Source of the DNA: Gillisella vitis | GTDB taxonomy: Bacteria; Pseudomonadota; Alphaproteobacteria; Rhizobiales; Rhizobiaceae | Length of the DNA stretch: 64,000 bases | Direction: 5' to 3' | Assembly (NCBI RefSeq): GCF_014204625.1 | Contig: NZ_JACHLU010000009.1 | Span: 113,632 to 177,631, forward strand | Shown here: one piece after another, positions 23,885-35,332 of the stretch | Numbering within the stretch: the first letter of the stretch is position 1 | How the letters are laid out: the number at the start of each line of letters is the position of its first letter | Program-made: the position numbers and the translations under genes | The notes under the pieces: generated by a model | The model's input: the letters and a program-made list of their open reading frames with translations, nothing else | Told to the model about the DNA's origin: nothing | Database searches by the model: none

Positions 23885-24949
23885 GTGAATGATGAGTTTA
23901 GGGCGTTGGAAAACATACGAAATGGCCGCGACAAGGATGTGGTCTTGATGGCTACAGTCTCCAGCTTTGAATCGATTGCCCGTCCAGGCAAGGCCGATCT
24001 GAAGCAATTTGCGCTGCTGTTTCAACCGTTGTTTCAATCCTCGACACTGGAGGCAAGGCGGGCTGCGGTTGCGGCCCTGTCGCAATCTCCCAACGTGCCA
24101 GAGCCCGTGGCTTTTTTTATCGCGTGCCAGCCCATCTCTGTTTCGGCGACATTCCTCAGTGCGTCTCCCTGTCTTTCAGACGAGTTGCTGCTGACGATTG
24201 CCCGCACACAAGGCAAAGCCCATGTCCGCGCCATTGTGCGGCGGGAGGCTTTGTCTCCGGCAATGATTGATGCTCTGGTGGGCTTGCGCTTTGCCCAAGA
24301 CCACGTTGAAAACCATAACGAGGCACATGCGATGAACCACGGTATTTTACAGGATATGCTGGAAGCGCCACCCCGAAGCATTCCCATGCGACGCGAGCCT
24401 GCACCTGTGAAGAAAACCCAGCTCCAGCCTGCATACGACATTGAAAAGCAGACGCGCGAAGAAGCACTGCGCCAGACCTTGAAGGCGCTGGATCAACATC
24501 TTCACCGCCCCAGTCGTGATCGGCAGGGCCTGCGCAGTCTTACCCCCATGCAGGAGGCTTTGCTGGTTCGCTTTGCCCGCACGCGCGACACCAGCATCTT
24601 TGCCAACACGCTGGCTGACGCTCTGTCTTCCAGCCGCTGGCTGGCAGAGCGGATCATACTGGACCTGTCCGGCAGACAGTTGGCCACAACCCTGCTCGGA
24701 CTGGCCATGAGCCTGCCCGACATCACCTTTGTTCTCAGCCGCTTCTATCCGCATCTCAAGGATCTGGAGCAAAATGAACCGCGCATTGCCCGGCTGATTG
24801 CCTCTCTGGATGGACGGGAATGTCAAAAGCGCATTGATGCCTGGCTGCACGCCGACCGCAACACCACCCAGAAGCCACGGGTTGAAACCGCGCAAGAGCC
24901 GGACAACGGCGATGATATTGTAGCCTACCTCAAGCAAAGTCGCGGCTAA
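23885..24949 (+). CDS. DUF2336 domain protein
   Basis: The GTG at 23885 gives 354 residues; an ATG at 23948 (MATVSSFESIARPG) is the alternative start. The N-terminal half is HEAT-like, with ARRAAVAALSQSPNVPEPVA and IARTQGKAHVRAIVRREAL. The C-terminal region is an independent helical domain after a basic linker near residue 180. DUF2336 proteins are alphaproteobacterial and of unknown biochemical role. The TAA stop at 24947 is supplied by the left end of a family A element. Confidence 0.72.
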   Translation: MNDEFRALENIRNGRDKDVVLMATVSSFESIARPGKADLKQFALLFQPLFQSSTLEARRAAVAALSQSPNVPEPVAFFIACQPISVSATFLSASPCLSDELLLTIARTQGKAHVRAIVRREALSPAMIDALVGLRFAQDHVENHNEAHAMNHGILQDMLEAPPRSIPMRREPAPVKKTQLQPAYDIEKQTREEALRQTLKALDQHLHRPSRDRQGLRSLTPMQEALLVRFARTRDTSIFANTLADALSSSRWLAERIILDLSGRQLATTLLGLAMSLPDITFVLSRFYPHLKDLEQNEPRIARLIASLDGRECQKRIDAWLHADRNTTQKPRVETAQEPDNGDDIVAYLKQSRG

Positions 24950-25088
24950 AGCCTGTCGCGGCGAATAGGATTCACTGCGACAGGCTTTAGATCTTATTTT
25001 GTCGCATATACGTTATCGTTTTATTGAGGACAATAAAACGCGACATGCTTTAGAGTTTGTCAGGTTCAGATTGAACCCGACAGACTCT
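24947..25088. mobile_element. Family A TA-bounded MITE-like element plus family E palindrome
   Basis: 24947-25052 (106 bp) starts TAAAGCCTGTCGCGGCG and ends CGCGACATGCTTTA. Its left TAA is the stop codon of the DUF2336 gene. 25053-25088 is a family E hairpin (AGAGTTTGTCAGGTTCAGAT and its partner) placed directly against it. The next gene ends at 25097 on the opposite strand, so the block lies between convergent genes. Confidence 0.75.
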
Positions 25089-25096
25089 AACAGTCA

Positions 25097-25441
25097 TCAT
25101 GCCTCGGACTGCACGGTAAACAGCCCTTCAACGGTATCAATTTCCAACTCAACCAGCCAGAGATCCGGGTCCCATTTGGCCTCACGGGCAATCAGCGCCT
25201 CCACTGCATCAGGCTCAGCCTGATCCAGCCTCTGCTCAAACCGGCGGTCAATGGCCCCCTCCTCGTCCACAAGGCTTTGGGGAGCGGGGCCAAACAGGGT
25301 TTCCCGGCCATCCCGGAACCGTTGGCGAATAAAAATGGCTCCGGCCTGATCCATGCCCTTGCGCTCGACAGCCGCATAGCCGCCTTTGGCAAAGACTGCG
25401 CGGATCAGGGCGGAGACGAATATATCAGAGCGAAGGCGCAT
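25097..25441 (-). CDS. DUF1491 family protein
   Basis: From the ATG at 25441 the product has 114 residues and starts MRLRSDIFVSALIRAVFAKG, the standard opening of DUF1491. An AIFIRQRF segment and a WDPDLWLVELE segment follow. The family is alphaproteobacterial, soluble and of unknown function. It lies 38 nt downstream of the peptidoglycan-binding gene on the same strand and is probably in one operon with it and the kinase. Confidence 0.8.
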   Translation of the reverse strand: MRLRSDIFVSALIRAVFAKGGYAAVERKGMDQAGAIFIRQRFRDGRETLFGPAPQSLVDEEGAIDRRFEQRLDQAEPDAVEALIAREAKWDPDLWLVELEIDTVEGLFTVQSEA

Positions 25442-26476
25442 GGCGGTCTCAAATGCAGGATGGCAGCAATGATGCACTCTTACAATGCGCCGATGGATTT
25501 CAGTGTTTTCAGCACCGCCATGTCTGGCTCGCCGGTTTCCGGCAGGCGGTAATGACGCTGAAAATGGCGAATGGCGGCCTTGGTCTTATCACCAACCACG
25601 CCATCCACGGTAATGCCCGTATAGGCGACATTGATCAGGCCGCGCTGAATATCCATGACCAGGCCGGGGCCAATGCTTGTACTGGCAGTCTGGGCGCTGG
25701 CAGTCTGGACGCTGGCCACAGTCTGGGCGGCACCAACCCCCACCTTTGGAACCGGCGCTGCCACCTGCACCGAGGCTTTGGTGGCCGGTGCCGTCACCAT
25801 TTTTTTCTCGGCACTGCGGATTGCCGCTGCAACCGGATCAATAGCGTCATCATCAGACACTTTCACAAGGCTCGGCCGTTCCAGCGGGTGCACGGTGGCA
25901 ATCGCCGGCTCAGCGGCCTCACCTTTGTCGGCTGCCAGCAGTGTCAACAAATCATCACTAGGCTGGCCCGTTGTCGGCACGCCCATGCGCTGCTGATAGG
26001 CGCTGATGGCCGCATTGGTTCTGGCGTCACGCTCACCGTTCAGCGGGCCATCATAAAGCCCCAGACGCGCAAGCTGGGTCTGAATGGCAACAACCGTTTG
26101 CACATCCGCCAAAGCCGCAGGCGCTGCCTGCTGCACGGGCGCTGTCGTGGGCGCAACGACCGGCCCCGTCACTGGGGTTTTCGCACTTTTATCCTGACGC
26201 TGGATCAGAAACGTCGTGACGTCATTGGGATGGGGATTGAGCGCGGTGGAGGTGTTCAGTCCCAGCATGGCTGAGAAATCATGCGGATCGCGGGTACGCA
26301 GAAATGGAGAGGGATGACGCCCCGGCTGATACCAGAATGCATTGGCCGCAACACAGCCGAACACCACCAGAAAACCCACTGTACCCAGAACAGCACCGGG
26401 ATTGCGCGCAGCAAGACGTAAGCACGCGCGAGCAGCCAGGATAACAAAACCCGGCTCCTTGCGGACGGACCTTTTT

Positions 26477-28072
<1,596 letters not shown>

Positions 28073-28516
28073 GAAGCGGTCCTCTTTGCTGCTGTGACAA
28101 TAGAGGTCGCCGCCTTAAGGAAAAGATAAAGAGAAAGGCCAAAAGCCCACCGAAAACGGCCGTTTCGGCCTGTTCTGGCACAGGTGCGCAAAGCTTTCGA
28201 AAACATGGTTAACGCAGCGTAAGCGATGGATTTTGCGTGTTTTTCCCCATTCTATTAATATTTGTGGCAAGGTCAGCCCCGCAAAGCCTGTGGACTACGG
28301 GGATTCTGCCACAATTATGCTTAACCGGGATCAGTAAACTTTGAATAGACTCTGTTTCAAATGCGGATAGATGGTATTTTATATAAAGACGCAGAAAAGC
28401 AGATTGAATTTTGCAAAGCCATATTTGTGTGCGAATCATATCCTGCGACCCAACAGCCGGTGACTGCAACCGGGACGATGGAACAGATCCCGTCGAAAAT
28501 GAAACGGATAGTGGTG
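28073..28516. other. Divergent spacer between the kinase and the DUF5330 gene
   Basis: About 440 nt with no gene. It includes a small palindrome AAACGGCCGTTT near 28158 and an AT-rich area (TTCTATTAATATTTGTGG) near 28250. Promoters for the leftward kinase operon and rightward DUF5330 gene must lie here, but I cannot place them confidently. None of the repeat families is present. Confidence 0.5.
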
Positions 28517-28963
28517 ATGTGGTTTTTGATCAAAGGCACGTTCTGGTTTACTTTGGTACTGGTGGCCCTGTCCTTCCTGGGCGGCAGCCCGAATGATGGC
28601 CAAAACACTGGATCACGCGATGGGCAATCGGCCTCCACCTCACAATTCCAGCTCGCCAACGCGATTTCGGCAGCAACCGGCACCTATGACTATCTCAGTG
28701 GCCTGTGCTCAACCAAGCCTGATGTCTGTGTCAAGGGCGCACAAACCCTGAGCGCCATTGGCGAGCGGGCGCGAGAGGGTGCTCTGGTAGCCTATCAATT
28801 GATCGATCGTCATTTGGGTGATGGTTCCGCAACCGCCAGTCCGCCGGAGCAAATGGTCGAGCAAGACAATAGCAGCATTGCAGCAGACCGCGTGGTGACA
28901 GGCGCGGTCTCGCATCCCACCGTGATCAATATTCCCAAGCCAAAGGCCAAGCCTTCCGAGTGA
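28517..28963 (+). CDS. DUF5330 family protein
   Basis: I chose the ATG at 28517 because the family opens MWFLIKGTFWFTLVLVALSF, one membrane segment or signal. The product has 148 residues. A domain with AISAATGTYDYLSGLC and DVCVKGAQTLSAIGERAREG follows, carrying two cysteines that may pair outside the cytoplasm, and the tail is Pro/Lys-rich. The family occurs in rhizobia and has no known function. Upstream in-frame ATGs (28478, 28499) are possible but less family-like. Confidence 0.68.
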   Translation: MWFLIKGTFWFTLVLVALSFLGGSPNDGQNTGSRDGQSASTSQFQLANAISAATGTYDYLSGLCSTKPDVCVKGAQTLSAIGERAREGALVAYQLIDRHLGDGSATASPPEQMVEQDNSSIAADRVVTGAVSHPTVINIPKPKAKPSE

Positions 28964-29152
28964 TGGCCGCTTTTCTACAGCAGGATCATGGGATGACAGG
29001 CTTATGAAAAGCTCCTGACGCGGCCTCGTCAAACATGACCAACAATTAACCCAATGTCACTCACTGGTGAGTTGGAGTTGAACGGATTAAGCGAGAATAT
29101 CGTCTTTGCCGGCGAACACATTTCCGCCGGTTCTCTTGAGGAGGAGTGTATT

Positions 29153-29491
29153 ATGTCTCGTCTGATCACAGTTTCTCTTGTCGCCACTCTCGCAACCGCC
29201 GCCATGACCGGGATCAGCCATGCGGCCATGTCAACAGCCAACCAGGCGCTGGCAGCGGATCACAATCCCCGTATCCTGATCAGTACGCCGGGTGAGATCG
29301 AAAAGCATGACCCATTTCAGGATTTTCTCGGGTCTCTGACACCAGACAGTCCGCAAGCGCGCGACGTTCAGGCCGCCATTGCTGAAAACCCGGTTCTGCG
29401 CAAACAATTGCTGTCACAGAATGTTGAGCTCAGGAATGTGATTTACGCCGACGAAGCCGCCGATGGCAGCTTCGTGCTGTATATCCGCTGA
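29153..29491 (+). CDS. Small secreted protein, unknown
   Basis: The ATG at 29153 has GAGGAG 7 nt upstream. The 112-residue product has a signal peptide (about residues 1-24, ending ISHAA) and a mature part with TPGEIEKHDPFQDFLG and AIAENPVLRKQLLSQNV. It has no cysteines and ends in a short beta strand. I do not recognise a family. It is probably periplasmic and lies just upstream of sufE, but a 187-nt gap argues against one operon. Confidence 0.62.
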   Translation: MSRLITVSLVATLATAAMTGISHAAMSTANQALAADHNPRILISTPGEIEKHDPFQDFLGSLTPDSPQARDVQAAIAENPVLRKQLLSQNVELRNVIYADEAADGSFVLYIR

Positions 29492-29678
29492 CATGCCAGC
29501 GGTGCCACAGCAATGAGCCGCCATAGCCAGACAAATGCGGGCCGGGCAGAGACGCCCGGCCCAAAATATCTTGGTAACAGCCCCATCGTCAGGTTTTTGC
29601 CGAACCCCATGTTCAATTCGGCACCGTTCTGGCCTATATGCTGCATTAAGGGAATGTGACAGCAAGCGGACATAAGCC

Positions 29679-30098
29679 ATGACACCCATTGACCAGATCA
29701 TCGACGATTTTGCCTATCTGGAGGATTGGGAAGACCGCTATCGCTATGTGATCGAACTGGGCAAAGCCCTGCCGGAACTGGCTGCCGACAAGCGCAGCGA
29801 GGATAACAAGGTGCGCGGCTGTGCAAGTCAGGTCTGGCTGGCCACCACGCCGGGCGATGGCCCGGACCCCCTGCTGTATTTTGAGGGCGATTCTGATGCC
29901 CATATCGTGCGCGGACTGGTGGCCATTGTGCTTTCGGCCTATTCCGGCAAGCACGCCTCCGAAGTTGCTGCCTTTGATGCGCTGGAGCTGTTTGGCAAGC
30001 TCGGCCTGATCGAGCATCTCTCTGCCCAGCGCGCCAACGGCCTGCGCTCGATGGTCGATCGTATTCGCGGTGAGGCAAAGGTGAGGCTGGCCGCATAA
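29679..30098 (+). CDS. sufE: Cysteine desulfurase sulfur acceptor SufE
   Basis: This 139-residue protein has the SufE fold: IIDDFAYLEDWEDRYRYVIE, then KVRGCASQVWL with the sulfur-accepting cysteine near residue 49, and a helical end with LIEHLSAQRANGLRSMVDRI. SufE accepts persulfide sulfur from SufS and passes it to the SufBCD scaffold for Fe-S cluster assembly. It is not in a suf operon here, as is common in rhizobia, where sufE lies alone. Confidence 0.9.
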   Translation: MTPIDQIIDDFAYLEDWEDRYRYVIELGKALPELAADKRSEDNKVRGCASQVWLATTPGDGPDPLLYFEGDSDAHIVRGLVAIVLSAYSGKHASEVAAFDALELFGKLGLIEHLSAQRANGLRSMVDRIRGEAKVRLAA

Positions 30099-30119
30099 GC
30101 TTGCGGCCACACCCGTTTC

Positions 30120-30225
30120 TAAAGCCTGTCGCGGCGAATAGGATTCACTGCGACAGGCTTTAGATCTTATTTTGTCGCATATACGTTATCGTTTTATTGA
30201 GGACAATAAAACGCGACATGCTTTA
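30120..30225. mobile_element. Family A TA-bounded MITE-like element (106 bp)
   Basis: Starts TAAAGCCTGTCGCGGCG and ends CGCGACATGCTTTA. It reads nearly identical to 24947-25052 and 62525-62630. The terminal TTA at 30223-30225 is the stop codon (TAA) of macB on the minus strand. Confidence 0.78.
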
Positions 30226-32169
30226 ATCCTTTGAGAGGGCCACCACCGGATCAAGCCTTGAGGCATTCCGGGCGGGCATGAAGCCAAACACCAGGCCGAT
30301 CAGGCAGGAGCAGGTAAACGCAGCCACCATGGATGTCGTGGAATAGACCAGGGCGAAATCCTTGGTCAGCATGGAAAAGGCAAAGCCAAACGACAGAGCA
30401 AGACCAATACCAAGGCCGCCGCCGATCAGGCAGACCAGCACGGCCTCGATGAGGAATTGCTGGAGAATATCCTGCCGTCTGGCCCCCACCGCCATGCGCA
30501 CACCAATTTCACCGACCCGTTCTGATACCGACACCAGCATGATATTCATCACGCCAATACCACCAACAATCAGCGAGATCACCGCAATGGCGGCCACCAG
30601 CATGGTCAGGGTGTTGGTGGTGCTGGTAATGGTTTTGCGGATGTCGTCCGTATTCAGGATAAAGAAATCCTTCTCGCCATGGCGGTTGGTGAGGAAGTTG
30701 GTGACCGCCGTATTGGCCACCGACGAATCCACCGTATCGGCCAGCCGCACCGTGACACTGCGCAGCGACATATCGCCCAGAAAGCGCGTCTGGACACTGG
30801 TATAGGGCAGAAATACCGAGAGATTGGCGTTGGAGCCAAAGCCCCCTTCCTGCTTGGCAGTCACGCCGATAATGCGCACCGGAACCTTGCTGAGAAACAC
30901 GGTCTTGCCCAGCGCATCCGCATAGGTGGTGCCAAACAGGGCTTCAGCGGTGTTCTGGTCAATCACCGCATCCTGGCTCATGCCATCAACGCTTGCGCGG
31001 TCAAAAAACTGTCCGGCCAGCAATTTCGAGCCTTTGACCACGAAATATTGCTCACCAACACCATTGATCAGCGCATTGGCAACCGTTGCGCCATAGCGCA
31101 CCGTGCCGGAGGTGGACACCGTGGGCGTGACCGCCGACACATAGGGCAATTTGCCCAGCGCATCCGCATCCGCCACTTTCAGCGTGGTGATCTTGCCGGA
31201 GCGCACATCGCCAAAGCTTTTGCCCGGAAAGATTTCCAGCGTGTTGGTGCCCAGACTGTTGATATTGGACAGCACTTTTTGCTGTGTGCCCGCCCCCAGC
31301 GCCACCACGCAAACCACCGAGGCAATGCCAATGACAATGCCCAGCATGGTCAAAAACGTCCGCAAGCGGTGCGAGGCAAGCGAGCGCAGCGCCATGACAA
31401 AGGCTTCACCAAAACGATCAAACCACGGAAAACGATGGATGCTGGCAGGGTCCTGCTCCGGGGCCGGGCGGATCAGCTTTGGCTTGTCCTGACGCCGGTC
31501 TGCAACAATTTCACCATCGGCAATTTCAATGACGCGCTCGGCTCTGGCGGCCACTGTCGCATCATGGGTAACGATGATGATCGTCCGCCCCTCGGCGTGC
31601 AATTCATCCAGAATGCGCAGCACTTCCTCGCCGCTTTGCTTGTCCAGCGCCCCGGTTGGCTCATCGGCCAAAATCACCTCGCCACCGTTGATCAGGGCGC
31701 GGGCAATGGAAACACGCTGCTGCTGACCGCCAGAGAGCTGACCGGGCCGATTGCGTAAGCGATCGCCCATGCCAAGCCGCTCCAGCAGCTTTTTGGCCCG
31801 TGATCGGCGCTGGCCTGAGGCAATGCCGGCGTAAATGGCCGGAACCTCGACATTGCCGAGCGCCGAAAGGTCTGACAGCAGGTGATAGCGCTGAAAAATA
31901 AAGCCGAAATGCTCGCGCCGCAGTCCCGACAGCGCATCACTGTCAAGCTGGTCGGTGCGGATACCGTCAATCTCGTAGGTGCCGGCATTCGGGCTGTCCA
32001 GCAGACCCAGAATATTCATCAACGTCGATTTTCCAGAACCGGACGGCCCGATGATCGACACCATTTCACCACGCTGGATGGTGAGGTTGACGTTTTTCAA
32101 CACCGTCAGATCCTGCTCTCCGGCGCGATACACACGGGAGATGCCTTTCAGGTCAATCAGCGTGCCCAT
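30223..32169 (-). CDS. macB: MacB-type ABC transporter (fused ATPase and permease)
   Basis: From the ATG at 32169 the product has 648 residues. The ATPase domain (about 1-235) has Walker [10 protein letters not shown], signature [15 protein letters not shown], Walker [13 protein letters not shown] and IVTHD. A membrane helix near residue 280, a large periplasmic domain and three C-terminal FtsX-type helices follow. With MacA and an outer-membrane channel this class exports macrolides, toxins or peptides by a mechanotransmission mechanism. It starts 1 nt after the macA stop. No TolC gene is nearby. Confidence 0.87.
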   Translation of the reverse strand: MGTLIDLKGISRVYRAGEQDLTVLKNVNLTIQRGEMVSIIGPSGSGKSTLMNILGLLDSPNAGTYEIDGIRTDQLDSDALSGLRREHFGFIFQRYHLLSDLSALGNVEVPAIYAGIASGQRRSRAKKLLERLGMGDRLRNRPGQLSGGQQQRVSIARALINGGEVILADEPTGALDKQSGEEVLRILDELHAEGRTIIIVTHDATVAARAERVIEIADGEIVADRRQDKPKLIRPAPEQDPASIHRFPWFDRFGEAFVMALRSLASHRLRTFLTMLGIVIGIASVVCVVALGAGTQQKVLSNINSLGTNTLEIFPGKSFGDVRSGKITTLKVADADALGKLPYVSAVTPTVSTSGTVRYGATVANALINGVGEQYFVVKGSKLLAGQFFDRASVDGMSQDAVIDQNTAEALFGTTYADALGKTVFLSKVPVRIIGVTAKQEGGFGSNANLSVFLPYTSVQTRFLGDMSLRSVTVRLADTVDSSVANTAVTNFLTNRHGEKDFFILNTDDIRKTITSTTNTLTMLVAAIAVISLIVGGIGVMNIMLVSVSERVGEIGVRMAVGARRQDILQQFLIEAVLVCLIGGGLGIGLALSFGFAFSMLTKDFALVYSTTSMVAAFTCSCLIGLVFGFMPARNASRLDPVVALSKD

Positions 32170-32170
32170 A

Positions 32171-33382
32171 TCACATCCCCATGGGCGGCGGGCCGCCCCC
32201 CATGCCGGAGGAGGTGGTGGCGGTTGTGGAATCACCTATCACCACGCGATCCCCTTCGCTCAAGCCGGATTTGACCTCGGCGTTGACGCCGTCATCGAGG
32301 CCAATCTCGACCTCTTTCATGCTGATTTCACCCTTGTCATTGACCACGCGCAGCCTTGTCCTGCCGGTTTTGCTGGTGCCCGACAAAGCCGAAGACGAAA
32401 GGACCAGAACGTTTTTCGCCTGCTCCAGCACGATATGCACCTCGGCCGTCATATAGGTGCGAAAGCGGCCATCGGGGTTATCGACATTGAGAATCCCATT
32501 GTAATAAATGGCGGTCGAGGAGGACGTGCTGGAGCTGGAACTGCTGGAGCTGGATGTCGAAACGCTGCTGTCGCTGGTGATCGATTCCGGGGCTGGCTCA
32601 ATCGATTCCAGCACCGATTCATACCGCTTCGACTGCTCCCCCAGAATATTGAAGTAAACGGCCTGACCGGGCTTGACCCGCACCACATCGGCTTCCGAAA
32701 TTTCGGCCCGCACCACCATTTTATCCAGCTGGCCCAGCACAATGATGGTTGGGGCCGATTGCGTCGCATTCACAGTCTGGCCCTGCTGATTGACAACGGC
32801 CAGCACCGTGCCGTCCATGGGCGCGGTAATGCGGGTATAGCCCAGATTGGCCTCGGCTGTTTCCACGGCCACTTCCGCTTCGACAATCTGTGCATCCAGC
32901 GCATCAATCTGCGCTTTGGACTGATCGCGCGTGGCCACCGCGCTATCAAGATCAGATTGCTTGCCGGAATTGTTGGCCAGAAGGTTTTGCTGACGCGCCA
33001 GTGACAGCTCGGCATTGACCAACGTTGCCTGCGCCTCGGCCTTTTGCGCCTTGACATTGGCAAGTGCTGCCTTGTTGGTGCGCAGGCTGTTGCGCTGGGT
33101 CACGGAATCAATTTCAGCCACCAGACTGTCTTTTTTGATCGTGTCGCCAACCTTGACATGCACCGCCGTGATGCGGCCAGACACCTGCGCGCCCACCGCC
33201 ACCAGTCTGGATGGCTTGAAAATGCCGGTTGCCAGCACGGTCTGCTCAACATTGCCGCGCCCAACGGTTGCGGTCAGCAGATTGGTGGCAGCCGTTGTGC
33301 TGGAACGGGTGGCCATATAGATGCCTCCGGCTCCAAGCACCAGCACACTGAAAATAACGACTGCGAGAGAACGCCGCGTCAC
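32171..33382 (-). CDS. macA: MacA-type periplasmic adaptor (HlyD/RND family)
   Basis: The GTG at 33382 has AGGGAAGG upstream and the product has 403 residues. It has an N-terminal anchor ([20 protein letters not shown]), a lipoyl half-motif [19 protein letters not shown], a long coiled-coil hairpin (residues about 85-165), and the second lipoyl half with [16 protein letters not shown]. An unusual run of about 20 Ser/Thr residues lies near residue 265, inside the beta-barrel region. It bridges MacB to an outer-membrane channel. It is first in the operon, divergent from a TetR gene. Confidence 0.87.
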   Translation of the reverse strand: MTRRSLAVVIFSVLVLGAGGIYMATRSSTTAATNLLTATVGRGNVEQTVLATGIFKPSRLVAVGAQVSGRITAVHVKVGDTIKKDSLVAEIDSVTQRNSLRTNKAALANVKAQKAEAQATLVNAELSLARQQNLLANNSGKQSDLDSAVATRDQSKAQIDALDAQIVEAEVAVETAEANLGYTRITAPMDGTVLAVVNQQGQTVNATQSAPTIIVLGQLDKMVVRAEISEADVVRVKPGQAVYFNILGEQSKRYESVLESIEPAPESITSDSSVSTSSSSSSSSSTSSSTAIYYNGILNVDNPDGRFRTYMTAEVHIVLEQAKNVLVLSSSALSGTSKTGRTRLRVVNDKGEISMKEVEIGLDDGVNAEVKSGLSEGDRVVIGDSTTATTSSGMGGGPPPMGM

Positions 33383-33445
33383 AATAAACCTTCCCTTATT
33401 GCGGCATCACGCCGCGACAATATTGCTTCAGTCCGCTTCAAACAT

Positions 33446-33523
33446 CACAATTGCGGCTTATTCCCGCAATTGTGGTGAGACACTCTGGACCCGTATCATT
33501 TTTTTGGTACTTATCAGTACCGA
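33446..33523. promoter_or_regulatory. Two inverted repeats in the macA-tetR intergenic region
   Basis: 33446-33474 carries CACAATTGCGG-cttattc-CCGCAATTGTG with perfect 11-bp arms. 33504-33523 carries TTGGTACT-tatc-AGTACCGA with 7 of 8 matching pairs. The second has the size and symmetry of a TetR-family operator and lies between the divergent starts. Binding is inferred from position. Confidence 0.55.
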
Positions 33524-33597
33524 TATTCGCCCATCAGCCTGAAAGTCAATCAGCAAGGACATTACATTTCAGCAAGAAAGCCGGGTTGCACTTTTCG

Positions 33598-34239
33598 ATG
33601 ATAAACTCTCACGCGCAATTACGCCCGGCCAAAGGCCGCCCCCGCAAGGATGACAATGCGCGTCGGGACAGGATTTTGCAGGCCGCTTATCAGGCTTTTG
33701 TCGAGCTGGGCTATGGGGCCACCACCACCGATCAGGTTGCGGCACGCAGTCACATCTCCAAGCAGACATTGTATCGGCTGTTTGCCAGCAAGGAGGCGCT
33801 GTTCAAGGCGGTTGTTGCCCGTCATCGCCGCCTCATGCTGGATCTGCCCCGCCCCGACGATGAGGATTTACCGATCACGCAGGCGCTGGAGCGGATTTTC
33901 TGTCTTGATCTGGATGAGGCAACCGAGCTTGAGCGACACAGATTCATTCGCGTCATCCTGCGTGAAGCCTCTCAGGTTGCGGGGCTGGCCGAATCCTTCC
34001 TGCAAGAGGGAGCCATGCGCTCCAGACAGGATCTGGCGGAGTGGCTGCAACAACAGCACCAACGCGGCAAGATCCAGCTTGATCATCCGCTGTCAGCGGC
34101 CCAGATGCTGATGGACATCGCCTTTTCCACCCCTCCCCCTCTGCGATCCCTGCCCGCCCGCACACCGGAGGATGCGGAAAGCCGTCGCGCGCATCTTCGC
34201 CGCTGCTTTGCCATTTTTGAGCGCGGCCTGCGTCGCTGA
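33598..34239 (+). CDS. TetR/AcrR-family transcriptional regulator
   Basis: From the ATG at 33598 the product has 213 residues. The N-terminal HTH reads RRDRILQAAYQAFVELGYG, then ATTTDQVAARSHISKQTLYR and LFASKEALFKAVV. The C-terminal ligand domain contains an ERHRFIRVILREASQVAGLAE-type helix and ends RCFAIFERGLRR. It is divergent from macAB across a spacer with two inverted repeats, so it very likely represses that pump until an inducer binds. Longer readings run into the promoter region. Confidence 0.85.
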   Translation: MINSHAQLRPAKGRPRKDDNARRDRILQAAYQAFVELGYGATTTDQVAARSHISKQTLYRLFASKEALFKAVVARHRRLMLDLPRPDDEDLPITQALERIFCLDLDEATELERHRFIRVILREASQVAGLAESFLQEGAMRSRQDLAEWLQQQHQRGKIQLDHPLSAAQMLMDIAFSTPPPLRSLPARTPEDAESRRAHLRRCFAIFERGLRR

Positions 34240-34350
34240 ACAGCTTCGCGCAAGAATTTGGTTATACATCATACCTATTCGAACGGAGATTCACCCTCCG
34301 ATCAATTCAGGCCAGTGAGTTCTGGTGCGGCCCTGTATGGAGAGAGGCCT

Positions 34351-34917
34351 ATGCAAGTTTCCAGCACAAATTCATCACTTTACACCTACACAACCCGGCA
34401 GAAGACCAGCGCTGACAGCGATAGCGACAGCACCCTGTTTGACAGCCTTACGGACAGCAGCAGCAGTGGCAGCAGTTCAGACGATAGCCTGCTGAGTGCC
34501 GTCACAAGCGAAGACAGCGAAACAGACAGCAGCGATTCCTCATCCACCACAGAGGCTGGCGCGCAGTTTGAAGCATGGCTGGCCATGATGATGAACAGGG
34601 CCTCAGCTGCTGAAACGTCCGCAGAAGACGACAGCACGCAGACGGCTGCAACAACCGACAGCATGGATGCACCGCCGCCCGGCCCACCGCCAGGGCCACC
34701 ACCATCCGAAGACAGTGACGAGACGACTGACTCCAGCTCAACGACATCATCCACCGCCGCGTCGAGCACGGAGACATCCGACGAGACATCAACGGACACA
34801 ACCGCCACAGATAGCAGCGCCGACCTTCTGGCCCAGCTTGAAAGCCTTGATGATGGCATGAGTTTCTACGCCGACATCTTCAAGAACCAGCTGGAACTTC
34901 CGGCTGGTGGGGCGTAA
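34351..34917 (+). CDS. Acidic Ser/Asp/Thr-rich low-complexity protein
   Basis: The ATG at 34351 has AGAGAGG upstream. The 188-residue product begins MQVSSTNSSLYTYTTRQKTS and is dominated by Ser, Asp, Thr and Glu. Short ordered-looking segments lie at AQFEAWLAMMMNRAS (about residue 72) and at the end, LLAQLESLDDGMSFYADIFK. A proline run PPPGPPPGPPP sits near residue 110. It looks intrinsically disordered and has no signal peptide. It follows the tetR gene by 111 nt on the same strand. No family is recognised. Confidence 0.6.
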   Translation: MQVSSTNSSLYTYTTRQKTSADSDSDSTLFDSLTDSSSSGSSSDDSLLSAVTSEDSETDSSDSSSTTEAGAQFEAWLAMMMNRASAAETSAEDDSTQTAATTDSMDAPPPGPPPGPPPSEDSDETTDSSSTTSSTAASSTETSDETSTDTTATDSSADLLAQLESLDDGMSFYADIFKNQLELPAGGA

Positions 34918-34934
34918 CAGGTCTCGAGTCTGTC

Positions 34935-34969
34935 TAAACCATGTCGCGTTTTATTGTCCTCAATAAAAC
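34935..34969. repeat. Half of a family A element
   Basis: TAAACCATGTCGCGTTTTAT and the rest of the first hairpin are present, but the second half, with the AAAGCCTGTCGC hairpin, is missing. The family C copy 2 starts 5 nt later. Confidence 0.6.
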
Positions 34970-34973
34970 CACA

Positions 34974-35191
34974 GTACACGACGCAAAGGTTTTGATCTGC
35001 CGCTTGCCCCCTCATCTCCCTGCCGGGATCTTCTCCCCGCTGGGGAGAAGAGGCATGAGGTAGCGTTTTGTTCTTGCGGCATTAATTTTAAATTCAGTGC
35101 TGTCAGCCTGGTCTCTTCTCCCCAGCGGGGAGAAGGTCGCGGTAGCCGGATGAGGGGGTGGCGTAGCCGAAAAAACGTTTGCGTCGTGTAC
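34974..35191. mobile_element. 218-bp RIME-like composite repeat, family C copy 2
   Basis: It reads identical in length and sequence to 22940-23157, with inverted ends GTACACGACGCAAA and TTTGCGTCGTGTAC. Identity over 218 bp at non-coding sites 12 kb apart implies recent duplication or gene conversion. No gene is seen from 34918 to 35332; 35220-35280 also holds the right part of a TTTTCGTTTGTCTTTTCGG repeat. Confidence 0.75.
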
Positions 35192-35332
35192 TGTGCCGGG
35201 CCATTTTATATCAATCTCAATTCTTTGTTTTCGTTTGTCTTTTCGGAAAAACCGGGTTCCACTTTTCCCTGACAAACTCTACCGCTGATAAGCAATATAC
35301 TTGAGGGTCAAAACGCGCGCGACATGGCCGGA

